A DNA stretch of 19,900 nt from Alphaproteobacteria bacterium (lineage in GTDB: Bacteria > Pseudomonadota > Alphaproteobacteria > Micavibrionales > Micavibrionaceae). Below the pieces are notes generated by a model that saw nothing but the letters and a program-made list of their open reading frames with translations, did no database searches and was not told the DNA's origin. Of this stretch, positions 1-7,774 are shown in pieces (position 1 is the stretch's first letter; each line of letters begins with the position of its first letter). The position numbers and the translations under genes were made by a program. Location of the stretch: the NCBI GenBank assembly GCA_023301785.1, contig JALZUF010000274.1, positions 1-19,900 of the forward strand, given 5' to 3'.

Positions 1-545
1 AACTCTTGCTCTAAATCTGATTTTTTTTGATCTACAGGAGGAATTTTATACTGGGCATTATCTGAGGCCGCAGAAATAAGAAGCATTGCCGCTTCCGAAA
101 TTTCACTCTCTTCATCTTCTGATGACTTTTTACCATCTTCTGGATTACCCTCACCATCTTCAGATGAGGTTGAGTTCTTTTCAGGCATAATGCTTGAAAT
201 TTCAATAAAATCTTTAACGGTTAAGTTACCTACTTCACCAATTTTAGATAGTAATTGTTGGGCTTCAATTTCAGTTCCATTAATGAAAAAAGAAAGAGCA
301 GAATCTTCATCAAATAAATACAACACCATACCGACTAAAACAACTTGCGCTCCTGTGTCTGGATCAGAAATTATTAAGTCATTACCGAGAATATCGATTT
401 GTGCATTTTCTAGGTTGATACCTTCTAAATCGATTTTAGAATCAGGACCAATATTGTAAGAAACTTTTTGATCGGGCGCAGGAAATTTTATGGAAATTTT
501 ATTTCCACCGGAATTACTAGTATTTGAATTCTCATTATCTGCCAT
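1..545 (-). CDS. N-terminus of a probable giant type I-secreted adhesin (partial, runs off the left edge)
   Basis: Reading the minus strand from the ATG at 545 gives an open frame of 181 codons that is still open at base 1. An AAGG ribosome-binding site lies just upstream of the ATG. The protein starts MADNENSNTSNSGG and has no signal peptide. A beta-rich stretch follows (about residues 15-110), with the order 'DLEG...ILGNDLIISDPDTGAQVVLVGM...FFINGTEIEAQQLL...'. An acidic Ser/Glu/Asp-rich linker follows at about 121-147. From family knowledge, this resembles the N-terminal module of very large T1SS adhesins (BapA-like or T1SS-143-repeat proteins), which keeps the protein at the outer membrane. 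The repeats and the C-terminal secretion signal would lie outside the window. The adhesin call is an inference from the N-terminus alone, supported by two other T1SS substrates nearby. Confidence 0.6.
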   Translation of the reverse strand, partial: MADNENSNTSNSGGNKISIKFPAPDQKVSYNIGPDSKIDLEGINLENAQIDILGNDLIISDPDTGAQVVLVGMVLYLFDEDSALSFFINGTEIEAQQLLSKIGEVGNLTVKDFIEISSIMPEKNSTSSEDGEGNPEDGKKSSEDEESEISEAAMLLISAASDNAQYKIPPVDQKKSDLEQE

Positions 546-810
546 GACGACCTTTTTGAGCTATAATATTTTTTTGAAGTAACGTGAAGAAAATCACTAA
601 GAGCTTAGAGTCTATAATATTTTCACAAAAAACCAAGCAACTTTATCCACAACCTCATTAATTATGAGCCAAGATCATTAATAAAGCCTTTATATATAGG
701 GGATTTTAAGTAATTATATTACAAATTAATATTCATAATGCAAAAACACTACTCATAAGTCTTTGTTTTAATTTGTATTTTTGGATCTATAGGAAAATAT
801 TATTTAACAA
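546..810. other. AT-rich intergenic region upstream of the partial adhesin gene
   Basis: This 265-bp gap separates two minus-strand genes and should carry the promoter of the partial adhesin gene. I see no convincing hairpin terminator for the upstream gene. The string AAAATATTATAG occurs twice on the minus strand, within about 562-575 and 612-625. Either copy could supply a -10-like TATTAT box, but no good -35 partner is obvious. No coding sequence is supported. Confidence 0.4.
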
Positions 811-2298
811 TTATTCAACATTCAAAATATCATCAAAATCATCTACAGAATCTAATTTTTTGTCGATATTTACATCATCTGATTCTGGCACTACGATTTC
901 ATCAATAGCTTTTTCATTTATCGCATCTATTACAGATTGAGGTTTTGGTGGTGTAATATTCGCTTTTTCTGAATCGCTTAAGAGATTATCTACGATTGTA
1001 TCAACATTTTCTTGAGAATTTGCAGAGGCTTTTTTCTCATTTTCAAGCTGATATTCTAATAAATCACCTTCTAATGCATAGTTTTTCTTAATAAGCTCAT
1101 CAACCTGCTTTTCTAAGCTAGATATTTCAGTTTGCAAACTATCGGTATCAATCTCTTCAACTTTTTCTAAAGCCTCCTTTAGCAATTCATTCTCAGAACG
1201 CAGGTTTGCTAAAGTAATTTCAAATTTTGCTATGATATCCTCATTAACAGGATCTTCTATCAATTCATCATCTGTATTATTACAGCTCATGATGCTGCCC
1301 AAAACATCATTATTATAGGCCGTACCAACGACACGGCTACGAAGCTCTTCTTTTTCTTTTTCTAGTAATGCCATCTTCGTTGTCAGGTTCTGAATAATAA
1401 CGGCGCTTGAACTATCATAAGTGTTAGGCGGACATTCCTTGGCAGCAAGATCTTTTCTTGCACGTTCCCGATCATCATTATTTTTAATGGCATCATATTT
1501 AAGGTCTTCGATAATATCATCTGAATTCTTACTTAAATTTAATACAGGTTGAGTAGCGGTATCTTTTACTGGCTCTACATCTAAGGCTGGTGAAGAAATT
1601 GGTTCTTGCTCAGTTTTTATAGGCGCATAAGCAGGAGATTTTACTGCAGGAAGCTCTTCAATTTCTACAGCGTTACTATATTGGCTTGCTGCAGATACAT
1701 TTGGTTGCGGCGAAGCTTGAGAAAAAGGGACGGCAACTTGAGGCACTCTTTTATTTAAAGACGTTAAGCATTTTTTAAAAAAGCTCATATTTTCAGGCAT
1801 ATTTTCCAACGGAAAATTATGTATCGTGTTATTCATCCTCAAAAGAACTCTTTCAGCATCTTGAACGTAATCAACATCGTTTAATTTATCCGGTAATGCC
1901 ATAATGATCATAACCGGTGATAAATCAATATCTGTTACACCCAGATTATGCTTGATGCCATCAATGACCAAAAAAGCGTTCTGCGCAGAACCTTGAGATA
2001 AGTTAATTTTAGGACGAATATTTTTATTTTTTGGGGCAACCTGCAATGAGAAAAATATCTTTCCTTCATCACTGACTCCCATCATAACGTCCATATAATC
2101 GTCAAACAGCCAATGTGCCTCACAACTTTGTCCTGATCCAAAGTCAGATTCATCGACAGACACCCACCAATCTACCTTAGATGGATTCCATATACCCACT
2201 TGTGCTGAAGGGCTCGATTGAGCCATTACATGCCCAGCCGTTGCAAACAACATCACAATAGAAATTGCGGAAACAAAGAAAATTCTGTAATTATTCAT
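811..2298 (-). CDS. exported coiled-coil protein of unknown function
   Basis: A 495-residue protein that I do not recognise as a named family. I take the ATG at 2298; the frame can extend one codon to a TTG, but there is no ribosome-binding site to favour it. Residues 1-27 form a classical Sec signal peptide ending HVMA-Q, so the protein is periplasmic or surface-exposed. Residues about 35-182 look like a folded domain with Cys59 and Cys177, which could form a disulfide. The 'FKKCLTSL' ending of this domain is loosely like IalB-type domains, a weak resemblance only. Residues 190-260 are Pro/Ser-rich linker. Residues 300-324 and 352-424 have the Leu/Glu/Lys heptad pattern of coiled coils. The C-terminus is very acidic. 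The gene lies directly upstream of the partial giant adhesin gene in the same direction, so a role in envelope or adhesin biology is possible but unproven. Confidence 0.8.
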   Translation of the reverse strand: MNNYRIFFVSAISIVMLFATAGHVMAQSSPSAQVGIWNPSKVDWWVSVDESDFGSGQSCEAHWLFDDYMDVMMGVSDEGKIFFSLQVAPKNKNIRPKINLSQGSAQNAFLVIDGIKHNLGVTDIDLSPVMIIMALPDKLNDVDYVQDAERVLLRMNNTIHNFPLENMPENMSFFKKCLTSLNKRVPQVAVPFSQASPQPNVSAASQYSNAVEIEELPAVKSPAYAPIKTEQEPISSPALDVEPVKDTATQPVLNLSKNSDDIIEDLKYDAIKNNDDRERARKDLAAKECPPNTYDSSSAVIIQNLTTKMALLEKEKEELRSRVVGTAYNNDVLGSIMSCNNTDDELIEDPVNEDIIAKFEITLANLRSENELLKEALEKVEEIDTDSLQTEISSLEKQVDELIKKNYALEGDLLEYQLENEKKASANSQENVDTIVDNLLSDSEKANITPPKPQSVIDAINEKAIDEIVVPESDDVNIDKKLDSVDDFDDILNVE

Positions 2299-2518
2299 CA
2301 ATAACCAATTATTAAAATTATAGCCTTTACATTAAGCTATTATATTAATAAATCCACAGGGCAATTAAATTTATACTATGATTTTGACAGGAAAAATACT
2401 TATTTTACAGAAGAAACTAATTTTATTTCACGCAACATAGTAAATTATTATATATGACTTTTAGTTATTCACTTATGTTAAAACCAATCACTTTCTAAAC
2501 ATCTATATACCTAAAAAC
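2299..2518. promoter_or_regulatory. divergent promoter region between the coiled-coil protein gene and the flavoprotein gene
   Basis: The two flanking genes point away from each other, so both promoters should lie in these 220 AT-rich bases. On the plus strand a perfect -35 hexamer TTGACA sits at 2384-2389, followed at 16 bp by a poor -10 (TACAGA). On the minus strand a TATAAT -10 (2322 to 2317) lies about 20 bases before the ATG at 2298, without a clear -35. Only the sequence match supports these sites. Confidence 0.35.
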
Positions 2519-3745
2519 ATGAAACATTCAAAAACGATAGCTATTATTGGCGGAGGCCCATCAGGCCTCATGGCGGCAGACATATTATCTGCCAATGGTT
2601 ACCAAGTGACGATATATGAACGTAAAGCCACATTTGGCCGTAAATTTCTTATGGCTGGTCGCGGCGGTCTAAACATCACGCATTCAGAAAATATAGATGG
2701 CTTTATAAAAAAATATGGCACAGCGGCAAGCAATATAAAACCATTAATCGATAAGCTTACACCAAACGATTTAAGACAATGGTGCCAAAGCTTAGGTGAA
2801 GAGACTTTTATCGGATCAAGCGGTCGTATATTCCCCAAAAGCTTTAAAGCCTCCCCCCTCTTACGAGCATGGCTCAAAAAACTAGAAAAACAAAACGTTA
2901 TCTTCAAAGTAAAATATGATTGGCAAGGATGGGATCAAGACAAACTTATATTTAAAGCTGATGAGGATATAACTCATGTGCAAGCTGACGCTACACTTCT
3001 TTGCCTAGGCGGCGCATCATGGCCACATCTTGGATCCGATGGGTCTTGGGTTAACATTCTCAAAAGAGAGAAAGTTTTGATCTCACCTTTAAAACCCTCA
3101 AATTGTGGCTTTTTTGTTAAATGGAGTAGTATTTTTGCAGAAAAATTTGAAGGTAAATCGCTAAAATCTGTGACCCTATCTTTTCAAGGTAAAAAAATTA
3201 ATGGTGAATTTATGATCACAAAAAATGGTGTAGAAGGCGGAGCCATATACGCTTTATCGTCTTTTTTACGCGATGAAATTACGCGCAGCAAATTGGCCCA
3301 CCTCACTTTGGACTTAAAACCAGGTTTGAGCTTAGGCGAAATACAAAAAAGATTACAAAAACCAAAGGCAAAATTATCAACTTCTAACTACTTGCGTAAA
3401 ACCTTAAACTTATCTGATGTTGCAATTGGGCTTCTTATGGAGTTACCAGACCGGAAAACCTTAAATGATTATTCGGCAGAGAAAATGGCGAATACAATTA
3501 AGTTTTACAAGCTAAAATTAGAAGACACCTTCCCTATTGAGCGTGCAATATCAACAGCAGGCGGAGTTTCTTTTGACGCCATTGATGATAATTTTATGTT
3601 GCTAAACAAGCTTAATATCTATGTTAGTGGTGAAATGTTAGACTGGGAAGCACCCACAGGCGGCTACTTACTTCAAGCATGTATAGCAAATGGCGCCTAT
3701 GTCGCAAATGCTATCATCACTCAGGATCACAACAAAAATATATAG
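2519..3745 (+). CDS. NAD(P)/FAD-dependent oxidoreductase, HI0933/YhiN family
   Basis: A 408-residue soluble flavoprotein. The N-terminus has the Rossmann dinucleotide-binding motif GGGPSGLMAA (residues 11-20), followed by an acidic residue at the end of the second strand (YERK). Next is the family signature 'GRKFLMAGRGGLNITHSE' (about residues 40-57). The C-terminus carries the second FAD-contacting block 'STAGGVSFDAID' and 'SGEMLDWEAPTGGYLLQ'. These features and the length fit the HI0933 family, most likely the PP_4765-type subgroup. Members are FAD proteins whose cellular substrate is largely unknown; the related BaiN enzymes reduce bile-acid intermediates, which should not be assumed here. 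The ATG at 2519 is the natural start, immediately before the Rossmann strand, although no strong ribosome-binding site precedes it. The gene lies 43 bp upstream of the oxygenase gene and is probably cotranscribed with it. Confidence 0.92.
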   Translation: MKHSKTIAIIGGGPSGLMAADILSANGYQVTIYERKATFGRKFLMAGRGGLNITHSENIDGFIKKYGTAASNIKPLIDKLTPNDLRQWCQSLGEETFIGSSGRIFPKSFKASPLLRAWLKKLEKQNVIFKVKYDWQGWDQDKLIFKADEDITHVQADATLLCLGGASWPHLGSDGSWVNILKREKVLISPLKPSNCGFFVKWSSIFAEKFEGKSLKSVTLSFQGKKINGEFMITKNGVEGGAIYALSSFLRDEITRSKLAHLTLDLKPGLSLGEIQKRLQKPKAKLSTSNYLRKTLNLSDVAIGLLMELPDRKTLNDYSAEKMANTIKFYKLKLEDTFPIERAISTAGGVSFDAIDDNFMLLNKLNIYVSGEMLDWEAPTGGYLLQACIANGAYVANAIITQDHNKNI

Positions 3746-3788
3746 AAGATAAATTGGCAAAATCTGTCGAAAATGCTAAAACCTTCCC

Positions 3789-4946
3789 ATGATATTAGAC
3801 ACATTCCCAACCCCTGAAGAATTTTATAAAACCTATTGGGGCAAAAAACCCTTTATCATTCGTAAGTATATCCCTGAAGAGGTAATCACAACATTTATTA
3901 ATGGTGACACCTTAGCTGGCCTAGCCTTAGAAGAAGATATTAAATCGCGCCTTATCAAAAACAATGAAGACGGTAATAAATGGGTGTGTGAGCATGGTCC
4001 GCTGAATGAAGATGTTTTTGACGACATTGGGAACAAAAATTGGAGTATTCTTGTTCAAAACGTAGAACAGTACCATAAAGACACCGCAAACCTTCTTCCC
4101 TATTTTCAATTTTCGCCGCGTTGGCTACTTGACGACATCATGGTTAGCTTTTCGGCACCTGGCGGCTGTGTAGGCCCACATACTGATAGCTACCATACCT
4201 TCTTAGTACAAGGCATAGGTAAACGTTCGTGGAAAATTAGCGCTGATCAAATTACTGACGATGTTTACGTTGATAATGCAGATATGAAAGTTCTTAAAAA
4301 TGGTTTTGAAGGCGAAGCATACGAAGTTGAGGTTGGAGATGTGATCTATATGCCGCCCTTCTTCGGACATGAAGGTAAAACGATCGAAGCCGCTATGACT
4401 TTTTCTGTTGGGTTTCTTGGCCCTAAAATGTCTGATTTACTCAGTGAATATGCCTTACATTTGGAAGAAAATGAATCTATAAACCAACGGTTTTTAGCAG
4501 AAGAACTAGATGAAGATAGTGCCTCTTTTACTATTGGAACAACGACAGTTGACTCAATTAGAGATAATTTGATTTCATCTTTAAAGTCTGATAATTTTTC
4601 CTCATGGATGGCAGAATATTTTTCCACACCAACACATGAAGAAATTGAAGAACCTTGTACAGATAAGGAAATTAATTTTTTAGATAAATTTAAAAACGGT
4701 GGCTCTCTTTGTCTCCTCAACCATGTGAAATTGTCAATAACACGCACAAGTAATGGTGATTATACTCTCGCTATCTTAGGTGAGCATATGACTATAAAAA
4801 AATCATACGAAACACTGATTAAAAAATTAAATAACAATCAAAATATAACTATTCATGACTGTGAAAACTCACACGATAAAAATGAGTTTACAGAAATCAT
4901 ATCAACCCTATACCAACAGAATATACTTACTTTTGACAATGACTAG
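3789..4946 (+). CDS. roxA: JmjC/cupin ribosomal oxygenase, RoxA (YcfD)-like
   Basis: A 385-residue Fe(II)/2-oxoglutarate dioxygenase of the JmjC ribosomal oxygenase family. E. coli YcfD/RoxA hydroxylates an arginine of ribosomal protein L16. The N-terminal signature 'FYKTYWGKKPFIIRK' (residues 12-26) is typical of this family. The iron triad is visible as His131 and Asp133 (motif PHTDSYHTFL) and His194 (motif PPFFGHEGKT). The spacing is close to that of the E. coli enzyme. The QGIGKRSWKI segment (141-150) supplies the basic residue expected to bind 2-oxoglutarate. A helical C-terminal half, where family members have dimerisation and winged-helix parts, is present and longer than usual. The last codons overlap the greB start by 8 bp, so the two genes are probably cotranscribed and translationally coupled. 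The family call is firm; the L16 substrate is inferred from homologues. Confidence 0.9.
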   Translation: MILDTFPTPEEFYKTYWGKKPFIIRKYIPEEVITTFINGDTLAGLALEEDIKSRLIKNNEDGNKWVCEHGPLNEDVFDDIGNKNWSILVQNVEQYHKDTANLLPYFQFSPRWLLDDIMVSFSAPGGCVGPHTDSYHTFLVQGIGKRSWKISADQITDDVYVDNADMKVLKNGFEGEAYEVEVGDVIYMPPFFGHEGKTIEAAMTFSVGFLGPKMSDLLSEYALHLEENESINQRFLAEELDEDSASFTIGTTTVDSIRDNLISSLKSDNFSSWMAEYFSTPTHEEIEEPCTDKEINFLDKFKNGGSLCLLNHVKLSITRTSNGDYTLAILGEHMTIKKSYETLIKKLNNNQNITIHDCENSHDKNEFTEIISTLYQQNILTFDND

Positions 4947-5433
4947 TGATCCTATTCATCACATGACCCCAAAAGGGTACGCTGTTTTGAAACAGGAGCT
5001 ACATTATCTTTTGCATGATGAGCGCCCCAAGATCGTAGAGATTGTTTCTTGGGCCGCAGGCAATGGTGATAGATCAGAAAATGGTGATTATATTTACAAC
5101 AAAAAACGTTTACGTGAAATTGATCGTCGCGTGCGTTACTTAACAAAAAAAACAGAAAATGCACAGATTGTAGACCCTAAAGAACAACAAAATATTGATC
5201 GTATTTTTTTTGGTGCTCAAGTTACATATTTAAGAAAAAATAAAAAAGAGGTCACAGTCAGACTAGTAGGTATTGACGAAGCTGACTTTTCTGTAGGAAA
5301 AATAAATTGGCAATCACCTGTTGGAAAATCGCTGTTAAAAGCTCAAGAAGGCGATACTGTCAAAGTTCACATAGAAGATGGAATTGAACTAATAGAAATC
5401 CTTGAAGTTTCTTATCCGATTGACGAAATATAA
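4939..5433 (+). CDS. greB: transcription elongation factor GreB
   Basis: A 164-residue GreA/GreB-family cleavage factor. These proteins enter the RNA polymerase secondary channel and stimulate cleavage of backtracked RNA. The N-terminal coiled coil is unmistakable: 'LKQELHYLL' (about 17-25), then 'WAAGNGDRSENGDYIYNKKRLREIDRRVRYL'. The catalytic acidic tip is intact (Asp44 and Glu47, equivalent to Asp41 and Glu44 in E. coli). The basic KKRLREIDRRVRYL patch marks GreB rather than GreA. The C-terminal FKBP-like domain (about 85-160) includes 'IFFGAQVTY' and 'SPVGKSLL'. I chose the ATG at 4939, which gives a GreB-sized product and overlaps the oxygenase stop. The frame is open 84 bases further upstream, but those 28 residues lie inside the oxygenase gene and match nothing in GreB. 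A strong terminator follows immediately. Confidence 0.96.
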   Translation: MTSDPIHHMTPKGYAVLKQELHYLLHDERPKIVEIVSWAAGNGDRSENGDYIYNKKRLREIDRRVRYLTKKTENAQIVDPKEQQNIDRIFFGAQVTYLRKNKKEVTVRLVGIDEADFSVGKINWQSPVGKSLLKAQEGDTVKVHIEDGIELIEILEVSYPIDEI

Positions 5434-5467
5434 AAAGGCTCTTTCCCGTTTTAAAGAAAGAGCCTTT
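5434..5467. terminator. bidirectional intrinsic terminator between greB and the RTX gene
   Basis: A perfect 12-bp stem is formed by AAAGGCTCTTTC (5434-5445) and GAAAGAGCCTTT (5456-5467) around a 10-base loop. It begins one codon after the greB stop and lies 24 bases beyond the RTX stop on the other strand. On the minus strand the stem runs into a further U tract (bases 5436 to 5432), giving a good rho-independent terminator for the RTX gene. On the plus strand the tail is only the TTT that closes the stem. Confidence 0.85.
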
Positions 5468-5491
5468 GAAAATATTGTTTAGTGCTATGGA

Positions 5492-7456
5492 TTAAATAAT
5501 TAAAGAACCATTATTCAGCATGTCCTCTAAACTTACGCCTGTAACGCCTTCTAAAACAACCATGTCAACTGGGTCTTCACCAGGGAGTACGTTTTGACGA
5601 GAGTTCCCATCTGCATCAAAAGAGATAATAGTATTACCGTCTTTCGTAGTAGTTGCAGTTATAAAGCCTTCAAGAATAGCTTGCATCGGATCCATACCAG
5701 CGAGTAAATCAGAGAAATCTAAAGCATCACCCTCTGCCGTATCAAAGTCAGTAACAGTATCAACTGATCCTAGAGCAGATTTACCAAACACAAATGTATC
5801 TGCGCCGCTTCCACCAAAAAGAACATCGTTGCCGGCATCACCGTAAAGAACGTCATCTCCTAGTCCTCCATTTAGTCTATCGTCACCAGAACCGCCATGA
5901 AGCGTGTCATCTCCACGATTACCATTCAATGTGTCGTTACCAGAATCACCCTTGATAATGTCATTACCTGCACCACCAAAAAGTTTATCATTGCCAGTTC
6001 CACCAAACATTTTATCATGGCCATTTCCACCGTACAGAACGTCATTACCCTGACCGCCATACATCGTATCGTTACCGTTTCCACCATATAATGTGTCATT
6101 AAATGTTACTGTTGGATAATAAGGGTAGTAAATTGTATTGGAAATAACGTCTTCCGTAGTTTCACGAAGAATAGCAAAAAGTTCTGCGCTATCGCCGTAG
6201 ATAGTATCATCACCATTGCCACCACGTATAATGTCGTTACCATTGCCGCCATAAATTGTGTCGTTACCATCTCCACCATGAATAAAGTCGTTAGATGATG
6301 GCTTAAAATAGAAACAACCTACACCGCAATATGCTGCCTTATTAGCGTATGAGACGGAGAACTGATCATCACCATAAATAATATCATCTCCTTTTCCGCC
6401 ATAGATTCTATCACTGCCAGCTCCACCAAAAATGGTGTCATTTCCATTACCACCATGGATGTAGTCTTTACCCTGACCGCCACGGATAATGTCTTTACCA
6501 TTACCACCAAATATTTTGTCGTTGCCAGCATCACCATTAAGGCGATCATTACCGTTACCACCGCGTATAGTATCATCACCATTACCGCCATAAACAGTAT
6601 CATTACCGTTACCACCATGAATAATGTCATTTGATAGAGGTTGCGGATAGTACAATAGATCTGTTCCACAAAAGCCTATATCACTCTTGCAGATAGTGAA
6701 GAATTGGCCATCACCATAGATGACATCATCGCCATTACCACCATATAATCGGTCACTACCAGCGCCACCATTGATGGTATCATCACCGTTACCACCTGAA
6801 ATAAAGTCGTTTCCAGTACCGCCATTGATCACATCATCACCATTGCCACCAACAATTCTATCGTTACCTTCATCCCCATTTAGGTAATCATTTCCATTAC
6901 CACCATTGATCTTGTCATCACCATAGCCACCGAAAATAGTGTCATTTCCATTACCGCCAAATAATTTATCATTGAAGGTTGCATAAGGTACTATATCGCC
7001 AGCTATTGTTAAGTTGGATGAATTACTGGCTACAGAATCTAGTTTCGTATACGCCCAAAAAATATTTTGGTTATCACCATATATAACGTCATTGCCATTG
7101 CCGCCATAGACAGTGTCATTTCCGTTTCCACCGTAAATTGTATCGTTACCGTTACCGCCATGAATGACATCATTAGAAAGTTGTTGAGGGTAGAATATTG
7201 CGCTCGTACCATTTTCATGCGTTATGGGCTGATCATAAATAAAAGATGGACTATCTCCATAAATCACATCATTTCCATTACCACCAAAAATTTTATCATT
7301 ACCGCCAAAGCCATAGATCAAATCATCTTTGTTTGTTCCTCTCAAAAGATCACTTTGATAGGTTCCTTTAATAGTATTTATATTTGGGGGGCTAATAGGT
7401 TGACCAATAACCAATTTATCTTCTTTTAAAAGTATTTCGTGTTCTACAGTTAACAT
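5492..7456 (-). CDS. RTX calcium-binding repeat protein, type I secretion substrate
   Basis: A 654-residue protein built almost wholly of RTX nonapeptides (GGxGxDxUx, mostly 'GGNGNDTIY' variants). They form calcium-binding parallel beta-rolls after export. There is no Sec signal peptide. Repeats run from about residue 31 to 560. They are interrupted by five non-repeat linkers of about 27-35 residues (near 69-94, 129-162, 249-276, 364-390 and 422-453), each entered by 'IYGD' and left by 'ND.IHGG' or 'ND.LYGG'. The last 100 residues match the VC_A0849-type T1SS C-terminal target: 'GGSGADTFVFGK', 'VTDFDTAEGDALDFSDLL' and the tail 'VVLEGVTGVSLEDMLNNGSLII'. I chose the ATG at 7456 because GGAGAAG lies 5 bases upstream; the ATG at 7468 lacks such a site. 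Cysteines, unusual in RTX proteins, occur as pairs in linkers three and four. The exact role (adhesin, matrix or surface-layer protein) is unknown, and no exporter gene is in view. Confidence 0.93.
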   Translation of the reverse strand: MLTVEHEILLKEDKLVIGQPISPPNINTIKGTYQSDLLRGTNKDDLIYGFGGNDKIFGGNGNDVIYGDSPSFIYDQPITHENGTSAIFYPQQLSNDVIHGGNGNDTIYGGNGNDTVYGGNGNDVIYGDNQNIFWAYTKLDSVASNSSNLTIAGDIVPYATFNDKLFGGNGNDTIFGGYGDDKINGGNGNDYLNGDEGNDRIVGGNGDDVINGGTGNDFISGGNGDDTINGGAGSDRLYGGNGDDVIYGDGQFFTICKSDIGFCGTDLLYYPQPLSNDIIHGGNGNDTVYGGNGDDTIRGGNGNDRLNGDAGNDKIFGGNGKDIIRGGQGKDYIHGGNGNDTIFGGAGSDRIYGGKGDDIIYGDDQFSVSYANKAAYCGVGCFYFKPSSNDFIHGGDGNDTIYGGNGNDIIRGGNGDDTIYGDSAELFAILRETTEDVISNTIYYPYYPTVTFNDTLYGGNGNDTMYGGQGNDVLYGGNGHDKMFGGTGNDKLFGGAGNDIIKGDSGNDTLNGNRGDDTLHGGSGDDRLNGGLGDDVLYGDAGNDVLFGGSGADTFVFGKSALGSVDTVTDFDTAEGDALDFSDLLAGMDPMQAILEGFITATTTKDGNTIISFDADGNSRQNVLPGEDPVDMVVLEGVTGVSLEDMLNNGSLII

Positions 7457-7774
7457 TATCTTCTCCATTGTTGCTTTTAAGATTATGTAATCAATGTCTC
7501 ATGCTTTGAGGCAAGAGTTGTTGGATCGCTGTAAGAAAGATGTAAGAAAGATGTAAGTATAAGTTAACAGCACTAAAAACATTAAAAATAAGGAGCTGAT
7601 TGGCATTAAAATGTCCACAAACACTTTATAGTTCGAGAGCTTCACAACAGCCAAAGCAGAAAAATCAGGCTGGCGAGGACTCAATACACACAAATCACTC
7701 TAACTGAAACCGCATGGTAATAAAAAATGGAGTACCACGTTAAATTATTTTTAGAATAGTTCTCAAACAACAAA
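7457..7774. other. 318-bp intergenic region holding the RTX promoter
   Basis: Both flanking genes are on the minus strand, so the RTX promoter should be here. The region holds the RTX ribosome-binding site (GGAGAAG, 7459-7465), a loose promoter-like pair on the minus strand (TTGCCT, then TACATA 19 bp later), and a three-copy direct repeat at 7530-7557. A 64-codon minus-strand open frame (7499-7693) starts at TTG with no ribosome-binding site and is not supported as a gene. No clear terminator for the glycosyltransferase gene is visible. Confidence 0.5.
7530..7557 (-). repeat. three-copy 11-bp direct repeat, candidate regulator binding site
   Basis: On the minus strand the unit CTTACATCTTT occurs twice, followed by a third partial copy CTTACAG. 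The TTACA cores are exactly 11 bp apart (TGTAAG on the plus strand at 7530, 7541 and 7552). One-turn spacing of direct half-sites is the pattern bound by OmpR/PhoB-type response regulators, and CTTACAT resembles the PhoB half-site CTGTCAT. It lies about 75-100 bases upstream of the RTX start. Regulatory function is an inference. Confidence 0.4.

Noticed and set aside
190..459. 89-codon plus-strand open frame
   Set aside because: It lies antisense inside the partial adhesin gene, whose product has a coherent domain and a good ribosome-binding site.
4855..4938. 28-residue N-terminal extension of GreB
   Set aside because: It lies entirely within the oxygenase coding sequence, has no GreB similarity, and the ATG at 4939 gives the usual GreB length.
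6319..6669. Long overlapping frames within the RTX gene on both strands (also 5897-6091 and 7067-7429)
   Set aside because: Their products are repetitive (MVVMVMI- or TIYNVI-like) because the underlying DNA encodes nonapeptide repeats in another frame.
5700..7350. Short tandem DNA repeats that could look like a CRISPR array or satellite
   Set aside because: The periodic 27-base pattern is in frame and encodes GGNGNDTIY units; there are no unique spacers between conserved repeats.
7499..7693. 64-codon minus-strand frame with a hydrophobic stretch
   Set aside because: It starts at TTG, has no ribosome-binding site, runs through the 11-bp direct repeats and has low-complexity composition. It fits chance in AT-rich DNA better than a small membrane protein.
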